A stretch of 64,000 bases of DNA from Lentzea waywayandensis (GCF_900115955.1 NZ_FOYL01000002.1:310001-374000), one strand, 5' to 3'; numbered from the stretch's first letter, positions 51,020 through 59,983 are shown. Notes: generated by a model from the letters alone, not told the origin. Numbers and translations: made by a program.

Positions 51020-52072
51020 TCAGCGGCAGGCGCAACAGCAGCAGCCCGGTTCGGCCGTCCCGCACTCCGGCCTGCCCGGCGCGGGTTCGGGGATCGGGCC
51101 ACTGCGGCCGCGCGCCGGCAGGTCGTCCGTCCGGACCAGGGCCGAGCACCGCTGCTGCCCGGGACAGCTCCGGAGCAACGTGACGGCGGGGGCTTCGGTG
51201 ATCACCGCGGGCCGCCTCTTCGCCCCGCCCGGCCACTGCACCGAGAGGGAGATCGACGAGGAGTTGTTGTCGTAGCGGGACTCGACGAGGGTGCGGTCGG
51301 AGTTGACCGTGTTGACCAGGTCGTAGGTGCCGGAGGCGACGGCGGTGAGGTCGAGCCACTGGAAGTCGACGCCCTTGCGGTAGTCGTCGCCGCTGCCGGC
51401 CGAGATGCCCTCGAACATCTCCGTGGCGTCCGGGTCGTTCCTGCCGCAGTTGCTCTTCTTCAGGCGTTCGGCGAGCTGTCCTTCCGGGCTCGCCGCATCG
51501 GGCAGCGCGCCGGCGTCGGCGTTCCGGTACCGGTCGCCCAGGCAGAAGCCGTTCTTGCGGTCGGCGACCACCGTCTTGCCGCCCGGCGTGCGCAACTGCA
51601 TCCGCGCGAACCCCATGAGGTGCCAGTGCAGGTGCGTGGGCGTCGGCTCGTAGTACATCGACGTGGCGGTGGCGCGCCGGGCATCGTCGTAGGTAGCGGG
51701 AATCGGCCCGCCGCGCGAAGTCTGGAACGCCTGACGCACGGACATCTCGTCCGAGGTCCTGCCGGGCCGGCGGCCGTGGAGCAGCAACGGGCCTTCGCCC
51801 ACGTTGTCCATCGCGGTGGTGAACCGGATCCGGACGGCCCGGATCTCGCCGGACGTCACGCACTCCCCGTTGGGCGCCTTGGCATCGGCGACCAGGCAGA
51901 CGTCCCAGTCACGGCACAGCGAGGGATCGCCGCCGTAGCCGCCGGCACACCCGACCGGCGCCTGGCGGAGGTCGGGAAGCAGGGGCTGTTCGTCCGCCTG
52001 AGCCGGTTGCACCAAAGCCAAGATGAGCGCCAGCGTCAACCCTGCCGCGCTCCACCTTCTACCAGGATCCAC
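51020..52072 (-). CDS. Secreted lysyl-oxidase-like copper protein
   Basis: About 350 residues with an N-terminal signal (RRWSAAGLTLALILALVQPAQA) ending near residue 25. The core has PTPTHLHWHLMGFARMQL with the HxHxH copper motif (HLHWHL) and GVDFQWLDLTAVASGTYDLVNTVN, matching bacterial lysyl-oxidase-like proteins; these oxidise primary amines with a Cu/quinone centre. The C-terminus carries a Cys-dense tail (GCCCCACR) that is unusual. GTG at 52070-52072 is preferred; a start at 52114 in the same frame is possible. Divergent from rph across about 240 bp. Confidence 0.8.
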   Translation of the reverse strand: MDPGRRWSAAGLTLALILALVQPAQADEQPLLPDLRQAPVGCAGGYGGDPSLCRDWDVCLVADAKAPNGECVTSGEIRAVRIRFTTAMDNVGEGPLLLHGRRPGRTSDEMSVRQAFQTSRGGPIPATYDDARRATATSMYYEPTPTHLHWHLMGFARMQLRTPGGKTVVADRKNGFCLGDRYRNADAGALPDAASPEGQLAERLKKSNCGRNDPDATEMFEGISAGSGDDYRKGVDFQWLDLTAVASGTYDLVNTVNSDRTLVESRYDNNSSSISLSVQWPGGAKRRPAVITEAPAVTLLRSCPGQQRCSALVRTDDLPARGRSGPIPEPAPGRPECGTAEPGCCCCACR

Positions 52073-52211
52073 GGCGAACAAGGCTAGAGGCGGACACCGC
52101 CGTCTCCCCCGCACTGGCGCCAGGTGTACCCGGCCGAGTGAACGATTCCCGAGGGCCAGAGACGAGAAACGGGGAGATCTCCTCTCCCCACTTCAACATA
52201 TAGCGCACCCC

Positions 52212-52230
52212 TGGGCTTGCGGCAAGACCC
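52212..52230. promoter_or_regulatory. Rifamycin-associated element (RAE) upstream of rph
   Basis: TGGGCTTGCGGCAAGACCC is a 19-bp dyad (GGGCTTGC with complementary GCAAGACCC) that matches the published rifamycin-associated element (GGGGCTTGCGGCAAGGCCC, as recalled) at all but two positions. RAEs lie upstream of rifamycin-inactivation genes and mediate induction by rifampin. It is 80 bp before the rph start. Confidence 0.8.
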
Positions 52231-52310
52231 CGTCCGTCGCGCAGAATCTGCCGCCTGACGCAAAGCTCGTGCCAGTGCGGGCGAGACGGGGAATCGGGGG
52301 AAGTGACCGG

Positions 52311-54902
52311 ATGAGCGGCTATGTGGTCGGTCTCGCTGAAGTCGACAGCACGCGGGTTTCGCTCTGCGGCGGCAAGGGAGCGCACCTGGGAGAGCTTTCG
52401 CGAGTCGAAGGCGTCCAGGTGCCTCCAGGCTTCTGCGTGACGACGGAGGCGTTCGACCGGGTCCTGCGGGAGGCGCCGTCGATCGGCGAGCGGCTGGACC
52501 GGCTGGCGCTCCTCACCGCGGACGACCGGGAGGCGATCGCCGCGCGGAGTGCTGAGGTACGTCAGGAGATCGAGCGTCTCGTCGTGCCCGGCGAGGTGAC
52601 GGCGGCGATCACGGACGCGCTGGCGCGGCTCGGCGAGCGGACCCCCTGCGCGGTCCGGTCGAGCGCGACCGCGGAGGACCTGCCGACCGCGTCGTTCGCG
52701 GGCCAGCAGGACACGTACCTGAACGTCGTGGGGACGGCGGCGGTCCTGCGGCACGTCAGCCGGTGCTGGGCCTCGCTGTTCACCGAGCGCGCCGTGACCT
52801 ATCGGCTGCGCAACGGTTTCGACCATCGCAAGGTGCGGATGGCCGTCGTGGTGCAGCAGATGGTCTTCCCGGACTCGGCCGGCGTACTCTTCACCGCCGA
52901 CCCCGTCACGTCCAGCCGCCGGATCTCGTGTGTGGAAGCCGCTTTCGGGCTCGGTGAGGCCTTCGTGTCGGGTCTGGTGAACGCGGACGTGTACCGCGTC
53001 CTCGACGACGAGATCATCGAGAAGACGGTGGCCACCAAGCACCTCGCCCTCCGCGCCGTACCCGAGGGCGGCACGCGCGAAGAGGCGATCGACCCCGCGT
53101 GGCAGCGGCGACCAGCGCTGACGGACGCGCAGGTGGTGCGCCTGACACGACTCGGCCGGCGCATCGAGGAGCACTTCGGCAGGCCCCAGGACATCGAGTG
53201 GTGCCAGGCCGGCGACGAGCTCCAGATCGTCCAGAGCAGGCCGATCACGACGCTGTTCCCCGTCCCGGAGACCTCAGACGACGACAACCACGTCTACGTC
53301 TCGGTCGGCCACCAGCAGATGATGACCGACGCCATGAAACCGCTGGGCCTCTCCGTCTGGCAGCTCACGACGCCCAGGCCGATGGCGGTGGCGGCAGGAC
53401 GCCTCTTCGTCGACGTCACCGGAATCCTCGCCACGCCCCAGAGCCGCGACGCGTTCCTGGAAGTCGCGGACAAGGCCGATCCGCTGATGGGCGACGCCCT
53501 GCGCACCGTCCTGGACCGCGCCGGATTCGTCCCGGCGGGCGAGGGGGCCGGACCGTCGTTCCCCGGCACCGCACAGGCCGAGATCGAGACCGATCCGGAC
53601 CTCGTCACCGAGCTGATCGGGAACGCCGAGGCGTCCGTCGCCGTGCTGAGGCGCGAGATCCGGGGGAAGTCCGGACCGGACCTGCTCGAGTTCGTCCTCG
53701 CCGACTTCGAGGAACTGCGCCGGATCCTGTTCGACCCGCGCAGCAGCCAGGTGATCATGGCCGGGATGCAGGCGACCTGGTGGCTCAACGAGAACCTGCT
53801 CGACTGGCTCGGTGAGAAGAACGCCGCCGACACCCTGACGCTGTCCGCCCCGCACAACGTCACGTCCGAGATGGGACTGGCGCTGCTCGACGTCGCGGAC
53901 GCGATCCGCCCGCACCCAGAGGTCGTCGCGTTCCTGCAAGGCGTCGAGGGCGACTTCCTGGACGACCTGCCCAGGTTGGCGGGCGGCCGGGAGGCACGCG
54001 ACGCCATCCAGGACTACCTCGGCAAGTACGGCGCGCGCTGCGTCGGCGAGATCGACATCACCAGGACGCGGTGGAGCGAGAGCCCCGCCGCACTCCTGCC
54101 CATGATCCTCACGAACGTCCGGAACTTCGAGCAGGGCGCCGCCGAGCGCCGCTTCGACCAGGGCCGGCAGGAGGCGTGGAAGAAGGAGCAGGAGGTCCTG
54201 GAACGCCTGCTGGTTCTCCCTGACGGCGAGCAGAAGGCCGCCGACACCAAGCGGATGATCGACCGCGTGCGCACGTTCATCGGCTATCGCGAGTACCCGA
54301 AGTACGGGATGATCAGCCGCTACCTCGTCTACAAGCTGGCGTTGCTGGAGGAAGCCGAACGCCTCGCCGGCGCCGGCCTGCTGGAGTCCAAAGAGGACGC
54401 CTTCTTCCTCACGCTGCAAGAACTTCACGAGCTGACGCGAACCGGCCAGAGCTACGGCGAGATCATCCGCGAGCGCAGGGAGGCCTTCAGGTCGTACGAG
54501 GTGCTCACTCCCCCGCGCGTGCTCACCTCCGACGGCGAGGCCATCACCGGAAGCCACCGGCGCGACGACCTGCCGGCCGGTGCGCTCTCCGGCCTGGCCG
54601 TCTCCGGCGGGACCGTCGAAGGACGGGCACGCGTCGTCGTGAACGTGGCGGACGCCGACCTGGAACCGGGCGACATCCTCGTCACCGCCTTCACCGACCC
54701 GAGCTGGTCACCGCTGTTCGTGGCGATCTCGGGCCTGGTGACGGAAGTCGGCGGCATGATGACGCACGGCGCGGTGATCGCGCGGGAGTACGGGTTGCCC
54801 GCGGTCGTCGGTGTCGACCAGGCCACCCGGACGATCCAGGACGGTCAGCGGATCAGGGTGAACGGGACCGACGGGTTCGTCGAGATCCTTCCGACGCCGT
54901 AG
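52311..54902 (+). CDS. rph: Rifampin phosphotransferase
   Basis: 863-residue dikinase-type enzyme that phosphorylates rifamycins using ATP and water, giving resistance. Three parts are seen: the N-terminal ATP-grasp (about 1-310; CGGKGAHLGELSRVEG, VRSSATAEDLPTASFAGQQDTYLN), a central drug-binding domain (about 330-750), and the C-terminal swivelling His domain with H819 in GGMMTHGAVIAREYGLPAVVG. The length fits RPH (about 865) rather than PEP synthase. ATG at 52311 matches the family start MSGYVVGL. Preceded by a rifamycin-associated element; no rifamycin biosynthesis genes are visible, so it is a resistance gene. Confidence 0.93.
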   Translation: MSGYVVGLAEVDSTRVSLCGGKGAHLGELSRVEGVQVPPGFCVTTEAFDRVLREAPSIGERLDRLALLTADDREAIAARSAEVRQEIERLVVPGEVTAAITDALARLGERTPCAVRSSATAEDLPTASFAGQQDTYLNVVGTAAVLRHVSRCWASLFTERAVTYRLRNGFDHRKVRMAVVVQQMVFPDSAGVLFTADPVTSSRRISCVEAAFGLGEAFVSGLVNADVYRVLDDEIIEKTVATKHLALRAVPEGGTREEAIDPAWQRRPALTDAQVVRLTRLGRRIEEHFGRPQDIEWCQAGDELQIVQSRPITTLFPVPETSDDDNHVYVSVGHQQMMTDAMKPLGLSVWQLTTPRPMAVAAGRLFVDVTGILATPQSRDAFLEVADKADPLMGDALRTVLDRAGFVPAGEGAGPSFPGTAQAEIETDPDLVTELIGNAEASVAVLRREIRGKSGPDLLEFVLADFEELRRILFDPRSSQVIMAGMQATWWLNENLLDWLGEKNAADTLTLSAPHNVTSEMGLALLDVADAIRPHPEVVAFLQGVEGDFLDDLPRLAGGREARDAIQDYLGKYGARCVGEIDITRTRWSESPAALLPMILTNVRNFEQGAAERRFDQGRQEAWKKEQEVLERLLVLPDGEQKAADTKRMIDRVRTFIGYREYPKYGMISRYLVYKLALLEEAERLAGAGLLESKEDAFFLTLQELHELTRTGQSYGEIIRERREAFRSYEVLTPPRVLTSDGEAITGSHRRDDLPAGALSGLAVSGGTVEGRARVVVNVADADLEPGDILVTAFTDPSWSPLFVAISGLVTEVGGMMTHGAVIAREYGLPAVVGVDQATRTIQDGQRIRVNGTDGFVEILPTP

Positions 54903-55046
54903 CGAGGCCGTCACCAGGGCACAGTCGTGCCGTCCCAGGAGAAGAACCCTCCGCGCGGGCCCTGGACCGGCCGGCGGCCCGGTAGCCGTCGCGCAGGCGA
55001 CCCCGTCGACGTGCGGCCTCCGGCGGCCGAACGCTCATGTGGGCGT

Positions 55047-55075
55047 GCTCCGCCATCGTCAGGGAATGGCGGAGC
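55047..55075. terminator. Perfect hairpin between rph and racemase
   Basis: GCTCCGCCAT (55047-55056) pairs perfectly with ATGGCGGAGC (55066-55075) over a 9-nt loop. It lies in the 217-bp space between the convergent rph and racemase genes, which otherwise holds nothing recognised. Probably a bidirectional terminator without a T-run. Confidence 0.6.
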
Positions 55076-55119
55076 AGCCCCAGCCGTCGATCGCGTGCGG
55101 CGCCGGAGTGGAGGAGCGC

Positions 55120-55833
55120 TCAGGTTGTCGTGAACGGTTCGAGCGGGCCGGAGTAGGGCTTCGGCGGCGGCGGGGCGAACTCACCCGCCGCGCTCGTCCG
55201 CAGACCCATGCGCACCAAGGACTCCACCTGCAGCACCGCTGCCTGGACACCGTCCACGACGGGGACGCCGACCCGGCGCTCGATCTCGGCGCGCTGTGCG
55301 GTCATGCCGGCGCACCCCAGCACGACCACGTCCGAGCGGTCTGCCGCGACCGCCGTCCGGCACGCGGCGGCCACGGCGTCCACCGCGGCCTCCACCTCCA
55401 GCACCGGCACGTCGCAGGCCGACACACCGCGGCAGAACCCGGCCACGCCGTAGCGGTGGGCGAGGTCCCAGGCGCGGCCGCGGGTGCGGTCCAGCGTCGT
55501 GACGACGCTGAACCCCCGCCCCAGGCACGCCGCGGTGCGCATGGCCGCCTCCGCGATGCCGATCACGGGACCGTCCGCGAACTCGCGGGCGGCCTCCAGA
55601 CCCGGATCACCGAAACAGGCGATCACGTAGCCGTCGGCCGGTGCGGACGCGATCTCGGCCAGCAGCCCCGGCACGCTGAGCGCCTCGTCGTAGTGACTCT
55701 CGATCGACGCCGGCCCCATCGACGGGCACGTGGTCCGCACCTCCACGCCCGGCCCGGCGATCGCGGCGGCCGCACGGCCGATGGTCTCGGTCATGGCCGC
55801 GCTGGTGTTGGGATTGACGACCTGGATCCTCAC
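55120..55833 (-). CDS. Asp/Glu/hydantoin racemase family protein
   Basis: 237 residues. The sequence IQVVNPNTSAAMTETIGRAAAAIAG starts like hydantoin/aspartate racemases, and two cysteines in VIACFGDPG and VVLGCAGMTAQ correspond to the catalytic pair of this family, which abstract and return the alpha proton. The start is GTG at 55831-55833, overlapping the permease stop by 4 bp. Co-transcribed with an NCS1 permease under a GntR regulator: the set suggests use of hydantoins or allantoin-related compounds. The exact substrate is unknown. Confidence 0.87.
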   Translation of the reverse strand: MRIQVVNPNTSAAMTETIGRAAAAIAGPGVEVRTTCPSMGPASIESHYDEALSVPGLLAEIASAPADGYVIACFGDPGLEAAREFADGPVIGIAEAAMRTAACLGRGFSVVTTLDRTRGRAWDLAHRYGVAGFCRGVSACDVPVLEVEAAVDAVAAACRTAVAADRSDVVVLGCAGMTAQRAEIERRVGVPVVDGVQAAVLQVESLVRMGLRTSAAGEFAPPPPKPYSGPLEPFTTT

Positions 55834-57269
55834 CGGTCTACCCGTGACAGCAGCGAGAACAACGCGAAGCCCAGCGCCATGCCGACGAACCAGCTGTACG
55901 GGGCGACGTCCGCCAGCGCGGGCACCAGGACCGGCACCATCGCCACGAGCGAGGCGGCCGCGGTCGCGATGATCGCCTTCGGGTTGTACCCCTTGCGATA
56001 CCAGTACTTCCCGGTGGGAGACATGGTGAACAGGTCGTCGACGTCGACCCGCTGCCGCCCCACGACGTAGTGCCCGGCGATCAGGACACCGAACAACGGG
56101 CCGATGAACGCGCCCAGCGTCTCCAGCGTGTAGTGGATGACAGCCGGGTTGTGGTAGAGGTTCCACGGCGTGATCAGCACCGAACCGACAGCCGCGATCA
56201 TGCCGCCCGCGCGCCAGCTGATCCGGCGCGGGTTGACGTTGGAGAAGTCGAACGCGGGCGAGATGAAGTTGGCGACGATGTTGATGCCGATCGTGGCGAT
56301 GCTGAACGTCAACGCTCCCAGCACGATGGCGAACGTGCTGTCGATCCGCGCGACCGTCGCGACCGGATCGGTCAGCAGTTCGCCGAACACCGGCACGGTC
56401 AGCGAGGCGGTGACCACGACCAGCACGGCGAACACGAGGAAGTTGACCGGCAGGCCGAGCAGGTTGCCGCGCTTGACCGCCGCGAACGACTTGCCGTAAC
56501 GGGAGAAGTCGCCGAAGTTCAGCATCGGGCCGGAGAAGTACGACACCACCAGCGCGATGGCGCCGAACATCACCGGCAGGGACGCCCAGCCGGTGTGCCG
56601 CACGTCGCCGAGGTTGAAGTCGATCGCGCCCCAGCCCGCGCGGGCGATCAGGTAACCGGCGAGCAGGAACATCACCACGTACACGGCGGGACCGCAGAAG
56701 TCGATGAACCGCCTGATCGTCTCCATGCCCGTCCAGAACACGGCCGCCTGCAGCAGCCACAGCACGGTGAACGAAGCCCAGCCCAGCGCCGACAGTCCCA
56801 GGAGGCCGTGCTGCTGCACGTCCGCGTACGGCAGCAATGATGGGAACAGCTTGAGCAGCACCACGTCCAGCGCCGCCGACGCGAGGTAGGTCTGGATGCC
56901 GTACCAGGCCACCGCGATCAGTCCGCGGATCACCGCCGGCACGTTCGCCCCGAGCACCCCGAACACGCTGCGGCAGATCACCGGGAACGGCACGCCGGTC
57001 TGCTGGCTCGGCTTCGCGACGAGGTTGCAGAAGAAGTACACGATGCCGATGCCCGCCACCAGCGCCACGAGCACCTGCCAGCCGCTCAGGCCCAGCAGGA
57101 AGAGACTGCCCGCGGTGACGTACCCGCCGACGCTGTGCACGTCCGACATCCAGAACGCGAAGATGTTGTAGGAGCCCCAGGTCTGCTTCTCCAGGGGCGC
57201 CAGATCGGCGTTGGTCAGCCTCGGGTCGTAGGCGAGCTTGCGTTCCGCGTTCGTTGCTGTCGCTGTCAT
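55830..57269 (-). CDS. NCS1-family permease (hydantoin/allantoin/nucleobase)
   Basis: 479 residues with about twelve membrane segments. Hallmarks: LEKQTWGSYNIFAFWMSDVHSVGGYVTAGSLF in the first helices, QQTGVPFPVICRSVFGVLGANVPAVIRGLIAVAWYG, and NFGDFSRYGKS in the middle. The pattern fits NCS1 members for hydantoins (Mhp1), allantoin and nucleobases, which are Na+- or H+-coupled. Followed by a racemase gene (4-bp overlap) and preceded by the GntR gene 58 bp upstream, all on the minus strand. Substrate inferred as hydantoin-like from context. Confidence 0.9.
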   Translation of the reverse strand: MTATATNAERKLAYDPRLTNADLAPLEKQTWGSYNIFAFWMSDVHSVGGYVTAGSLFLLGLSGWQVLVALVAGIGIVYFFCNLVAKPSQQTGVPFPVICRSVFGVLGANVPAVIRGLIAVAWYGIQTYLASAALDVVLLKLFPSLLPYADVQQHGLLGLSALGWASFTVLWLLQAAVFWTGMETIRRFIDFCGPAVYVVMFLLAGYLIARAGWGAIDFNLGDVRHTGWASLPVMFGAIALVVSYFSGPMLNFGDFSRYGKSFAAVKRGNLLGLPVNFLVFAVLVVVTASLTVPVFGELLTDPVATVARIDSTFAIVLGALTFSIATIGINIVANFISPAFDFSNVNPRRISWRAGGMIAAVGSVLITPWNLYHNPAVIHYTLETLGAFIGPLFGVLIAGHYVVGRQRVDVDDLFTMSPTGKYWYRKGYNPKAIIATAAASLVAMVPVLVPALADVAPYSWFVGMALGFALFSLLSRVDR

Positions 57270-57315
57270 CGCCGCACTCCTGCCTGGTGGGGTGACGCCA
57301 CCGTAGGAAGGAGTT

Positions 57316-57338
57316 GTTTCCCGGCTGCTACGGGAAAC
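57316..57338. promoter_or_regulatory. Inverted repeat upstream of NCS1 permease
   Basis: GTTTCCCG (57316-57323) and CGGGAAAC (57331-57338) form a perfect dyad with a 7-bp centre, overlapping the gntR stop codon and lying 47 bp before the permease ATG. It may bind the GntR regulator or form a hairpin. No T-run follows, so an operator is preferred. Confidence 0.45.
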
Positions 57339-58053
57339 GTATATCTTCCCCGTCCGCGAACAGGCCGGTGTCCCTCGGCACCGCCGCCAGCGACGAGCGC
57401 AGCCGGTCGTGGTGCGTCCGGGCCGCCTCCACCAGCGCCGCCGCGTCCCGCGCCACGAACGCCGCGAGCATGCCCTCGTGATCGGCGTGCAGCGTCACGC
57501 GTTCCGCCTCGGGCACGTGTGCCATGGGCTGCAACGGTTCGGTGAGGTTCCAGGCCGACTCGAACATGTCCAGCAGCCGTTTCATCCCGCTCGGCCGGAC
57601 GAGGGCCAGGTGGAACCGGCGGCTCTCCCGGTGGTAGGCCCGCACGTCACCCGCCGCCAGCGCGTCGGCCAGTGCGAAGTGCGCGGCACGGGCCTGGTCG
57701 TCGTGGGACGGCTGCGCCCGCGAGACCGCCGCTCCCAGCGCGGCGGCTTCGAGCACACCCCGAACCACGTACAGCTCGTGCAACTCCTCGGGTGTCAGCT
57801 TCGCGACCGTGTAGCCGAAGTTCGGCCGGTGCTCGACCAGACCCTCGCCGATCAACGTCTTGAGCGCCTCCCGCACCGGGATCCGGCTCACGCCGAACAC
57901 AGCGGCCACCTCGTCGAGCGGAATGGCGCTGCCGGGTGGCACGCCGTCCAGCAGGCACCGGCGCAGCTCGGTGAGGATGGCCGCCTGCGCACTACCGCCG
58001 CGGTCGGCCTCCAGCTTGGCCACCACGATCGATCGTCTCCTGGGCGCGCGCAT
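57328..58053 (-). CDS. GntR-family (FadR/VanR type) regulator
   Basis: 241 residues. N-terminal winged helix (AILTELRRCLLDGVPPGSAIPLDEVAAVFGVSRIPVREALKTLIGEGLVEHRPNFGYTV) and an all-helical FCD ligand domain (ELYVVRGVLEAAALGAAVSRA, then EHRR-like AYHRESRRFHLALV and ADHEGMLAAFVARDAAA) in which His and Asp residues often bind a metal and a carboxylate ligand. It is the first gene of the minus-strand group with the permease and racemase, which it likely represses until the substrate appears. Confidence 0.9.
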   Translation of the reverse strand: MRAPRRRSIVVAKLEADRGGSAQAAILTELRRCLLDGVPPGSAIPLDEVAAVFGVSRIPVREALKTLIGEGLVEHRPNFGYTVAKLTPEELHELYVVRGVLEAAALGAAVSRAQPSHDDQARAAHFALADALAAGDVRAYHRESRRFHLALVRPSGMKRLLDMFESAWNLTEPLQPMAHVPEAERVTLHADHEGMLAAFVARDAAALVEAARTHHDRLRSSLAAVPRDTGLFADGEDIRFP

Positions 58054-58253
58054 CCGGTCACGGTAGCGCCGGGAGGGCCGCCGTCCTACTTCCTACCGTC
58101 GTCAGCGAACACCTCGATCGCTGGACCGGCGCTCAGCGTGCCCGCGGGCAGTGCAGGACAACGGGGTTCCGCACAGCAGAGGTCCACAGAGGACCTTCGA
58201 TCGTGGGTGCTCGGCGTCGTCACCGCGGTGGCTCGGCTCGGTCAGCCTCGTCG

Positions 58254-58829
58254 CTAGGCGAGGAGTTTCCGGATGATCTCGGTGGCGGTGTCGATGTCCG
58301 GCGGAGCGCCGGTGATGACGTCGGAGTAGCAGAAGGACTCGGCGAGCCGGACCACGGCGTAGGCCAGTTTGGTCGACGGGATCTCCGACGCGTCGTCGCC
58401 TCGTTCGGCTCGGATCAGGTCAGCCAGTCCGGCCACGAGGCGGTGTTGCACCACCCCCTGCTGGGAGGTCAGCACTCGCAGCGCGGTCTCGGGGTCGCGT
58501 TCGAGCAGGGCGCGCAGCGCGGGCGAGGCGACGGTGTCGCGCATCGCCTGGTCCAGCACCGCGATCACCCTGGCCATGCCTCGCTCCGGGCTGGCTCGCC
58601 ACAGGCGCGCCCACGCTCTCTGCGTGATGGCCCACAGCACCTCGCCCAGCACGCGGTCGCGATCGCCGTGCCGGCGGTAGAGGGTGGCCCGGCCGATACC
58701 GGCCTCGGTGGCGAGCTCGCCCATGTCGATGCGGCTCTCGCGCAGGAACTGCCGAAGCGCGTGGGCGATGACCGGATCCACCTCGGGCTCGGTGGTCAGG
58801 TTCACGTTGGCCGCGGCGTGAGACAGCAT
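58254..58829 (-). CDS. TetR-family regulator
   Basis: 191 residues. The N-terminal helix-turn-helix (MGELATEAGIGRATLYRRHGDRDRVLGEVL) is followed by a TetR_C-type ligand domain. It is divergent from the DUF1295 gene; the 61-bp gap and both gene starts contain four copies of the heptamer TGTCTCA/TGAGACA, one pair forming a perfect dyad. It probably represses itself and the DUF1295 gene. No ligand can be inferred. Confidence 0.88.
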   Translation of the reverse strand: MLSHAAANVNLTTEPEVDPVIAHALRQFLRESRIDMGELATEAGIGRATLYRRHGDRDRVLGEVLWAITQRAWARLWRASPERGMARVIAVLDQAMRDTVASPALRALLERDPETALRVLTSQQGVVQHRLVAGLADLIRAERGDDASEIPSTKLAYAVVRLAESFCYSDVITGAPPDIDTATEIIRKLLA

Positions 58830-58870
58830 GTATAAAGTGTCTCACTGAGACAATCAGAAAGAATGTCTCA
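58819..58870. promoter_or_regulatory. TetR operator lattice
   Basis: TGAGACA at 58819-58825 and 58846-58852, TGTCTCA at 58838-58844 and 58864-58870. The central pair forms TGTCTCA-C-TGAGACA, a perfect dyad. It covers the tetR start region and ends 20 bp before the DUF1295 start. The same heptamer occurs in the operators at 24437-24504. Confidence 0.65.
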
Positions 58871-58890
58871 CCCTGCGCGAGGAGGACCGC

Positions 58891-59826
58891 ATGCGGCGGG
58901 TCTGGTCGATGCTGCCGTTCGCCCTGGTCGGGGTCGCGTTGCTGCTGGATCCGGGCACCGCGGGGCCGGCCTGGTGGAACCTGGTGGCGCAGGTCGTGTT
59001 GTTCACCCTGGCGGCGGCCGTCCCGGGACACCTCACGCGGCACGTGTCGTACGTCGACGTGGCCTGGCCGTGGGGCCTGGTGGCCATCGGCCTGGTCACC
59101 TTGTTCACGGCCGATGAGCTCACCGTTCCCACGGTCGCGGTCGCGCTCACCTACCTGGCCATGGGGGCGCGGATGGGGCTGTGGAGCCTGGTGATGACCG
59201 TGAAGCACGGCTGGTGGACGCCCGGCTCCACCAAGGTCGAACTCCCCCGGTACCTGTATCAGCGGCGACGCTGGGAGCGGCAGGGGTTCCGCAGCGAGGC
59301 GTGGTCGGTCCAGTACGAGATCTGGTTGCAGGGACTGGCGAACGCGTCGGTGCTGGCCGTCCCCGCGTTCGTCGTCGCCGCCGACGACCAGCGGCCGCTG
59401 TCCGTCTGGTTCTGGGCCGCCCTGGTCCTGTGGGCCGCGTCCTACGTGCTGGAGTCGGTGGCCGACCGGCAGAAGCAGCGGTTCGCCGCCGGCGGCAAGC
59501 GGGGTACCTGTGATCGAGGGCTGTGGCGCTACAGCAGGCACCCGAACTACTTCTTCCAGTGGATGCAGTGGAACGCCCTGGTGCTGCTCGCGCTGCCGTC
59601 ACTGCCGGCCCGGTTCGACGACACCACGCCGCTGGTGTGGGCGCTGCTGACCCTGGGCCTGTTCTTCGCCTCCTGGACGCTGTACGTCACGCTGACCAAG
59701 CACACCGGCGCGCGCCCCGCCGAGTACTACAGCCTGCGCAAACGCCCTGACTACGCGCTTTACCAGGCCACGACCAACATGTTCTTCCCCGGCCCCGTCA
59801 AGACCCCTCGGCAAGGCGCGGAGTAG
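58891..59826 (+). CDS. DUF1295 membrane protein (steroid 5-alpha-reductase-like)
   Basis: 311 residues with about seven membrane segments. The C-terminal half has CDRGLWRYSRHPNYFFQWMQWNALVL, the LWxYSRHPNYxxE-type signature of DUF1295/steroid 5-alpha-reductase-like proteins that bind NADPH and reduce lipids, and EYYSLRKRPDYALYQATTNMFFPG near the end. The glutamate normally following HPNYF is Gln here (YFFQW). ATG at 58891 is 61 bp from the divergent TetR gene, which probably represses it. The substrate is unknown. Confidence 0.87.
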   Translation: MRRVWSMLPFALVGVALLLDPGTAGPAWWNLVAQVVLFTLAAAVPGHLTRHVSYVDVAWPWGLVAIGLVTLFTADELTVPTVAVALTYLAMGARMGLWSLVMTVKHGWWTPGSTKVELPRYLYQRRRWERQGFRSEAWSVQYEIWLQGLANASVLAVPAFVVAADDQRPLSVWFWAALVLWAASYVLESVADRQKQRFAAGGKRGTCDRGLWRYSRHPNYFFQWMQWNALVLLALPSLPARFDDTTPLVWALLTLGLFFASWTLYVTLTKHTGARPAEYYSLRKRPDYALYQATTNMFFPGPVKTPRQGAE

Positions 59827-59983
59827 CGCGGCCGCTACACCGGAGCCCGGTACCAGCGGCGGTGGACGAGCGGTTCGACGGCCAGCACGCGACCGCCCAG
59901 GCGAGCCGGTCGGCCGATCTCGCCACCGACCACACTGCGGCGGCGAGCACGATCGCGGGCCACGAACGGACTTTGGCGATCAC
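59798..59983 (-). CDS. Small uncertain ORF overlapping amidase stop
   Basis: A GTG ORF of 61 residues starts within the amidase stop (GTGA overlap at 59980-59983) and runs into the 3' end of the DUF1295 gene by 29 bp. A different frame of the same stretch ends in LAVEPLVHRRWYRAPV with a stop at 59835. Neither resembles a known family. The coupled start is the only positive sign; it may be non-coding. Confidence 0.2.
   Translation of the reverse strand: MIAKVRSWPAIVLAAAVWSVARSADRLAWAVACWPSNRSSTAAGTGLRCSGRATPRLAEGS

Noticed and set aside
54903..55046. Small Arg-rich ORFs between rph and racemase
   Set aside because: They have the composition of GC-rich shadow frames and no ribosome binding site or family motif.
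55120..56760. One long fused protein spanning the racemase and permease region
   Set aside because: The upstream part of the frame is antisense-like, Arg-rich shadow translation of the NCS1 permease; the racemase starts at its own GTG at 55833.
57316..57338. Rho-independent terminator after gntR
   Set aside because: The dyad overlaps the gntR stop and lacks a T-run; an operator for the permease is at least as likely, so it is not called a terminator.
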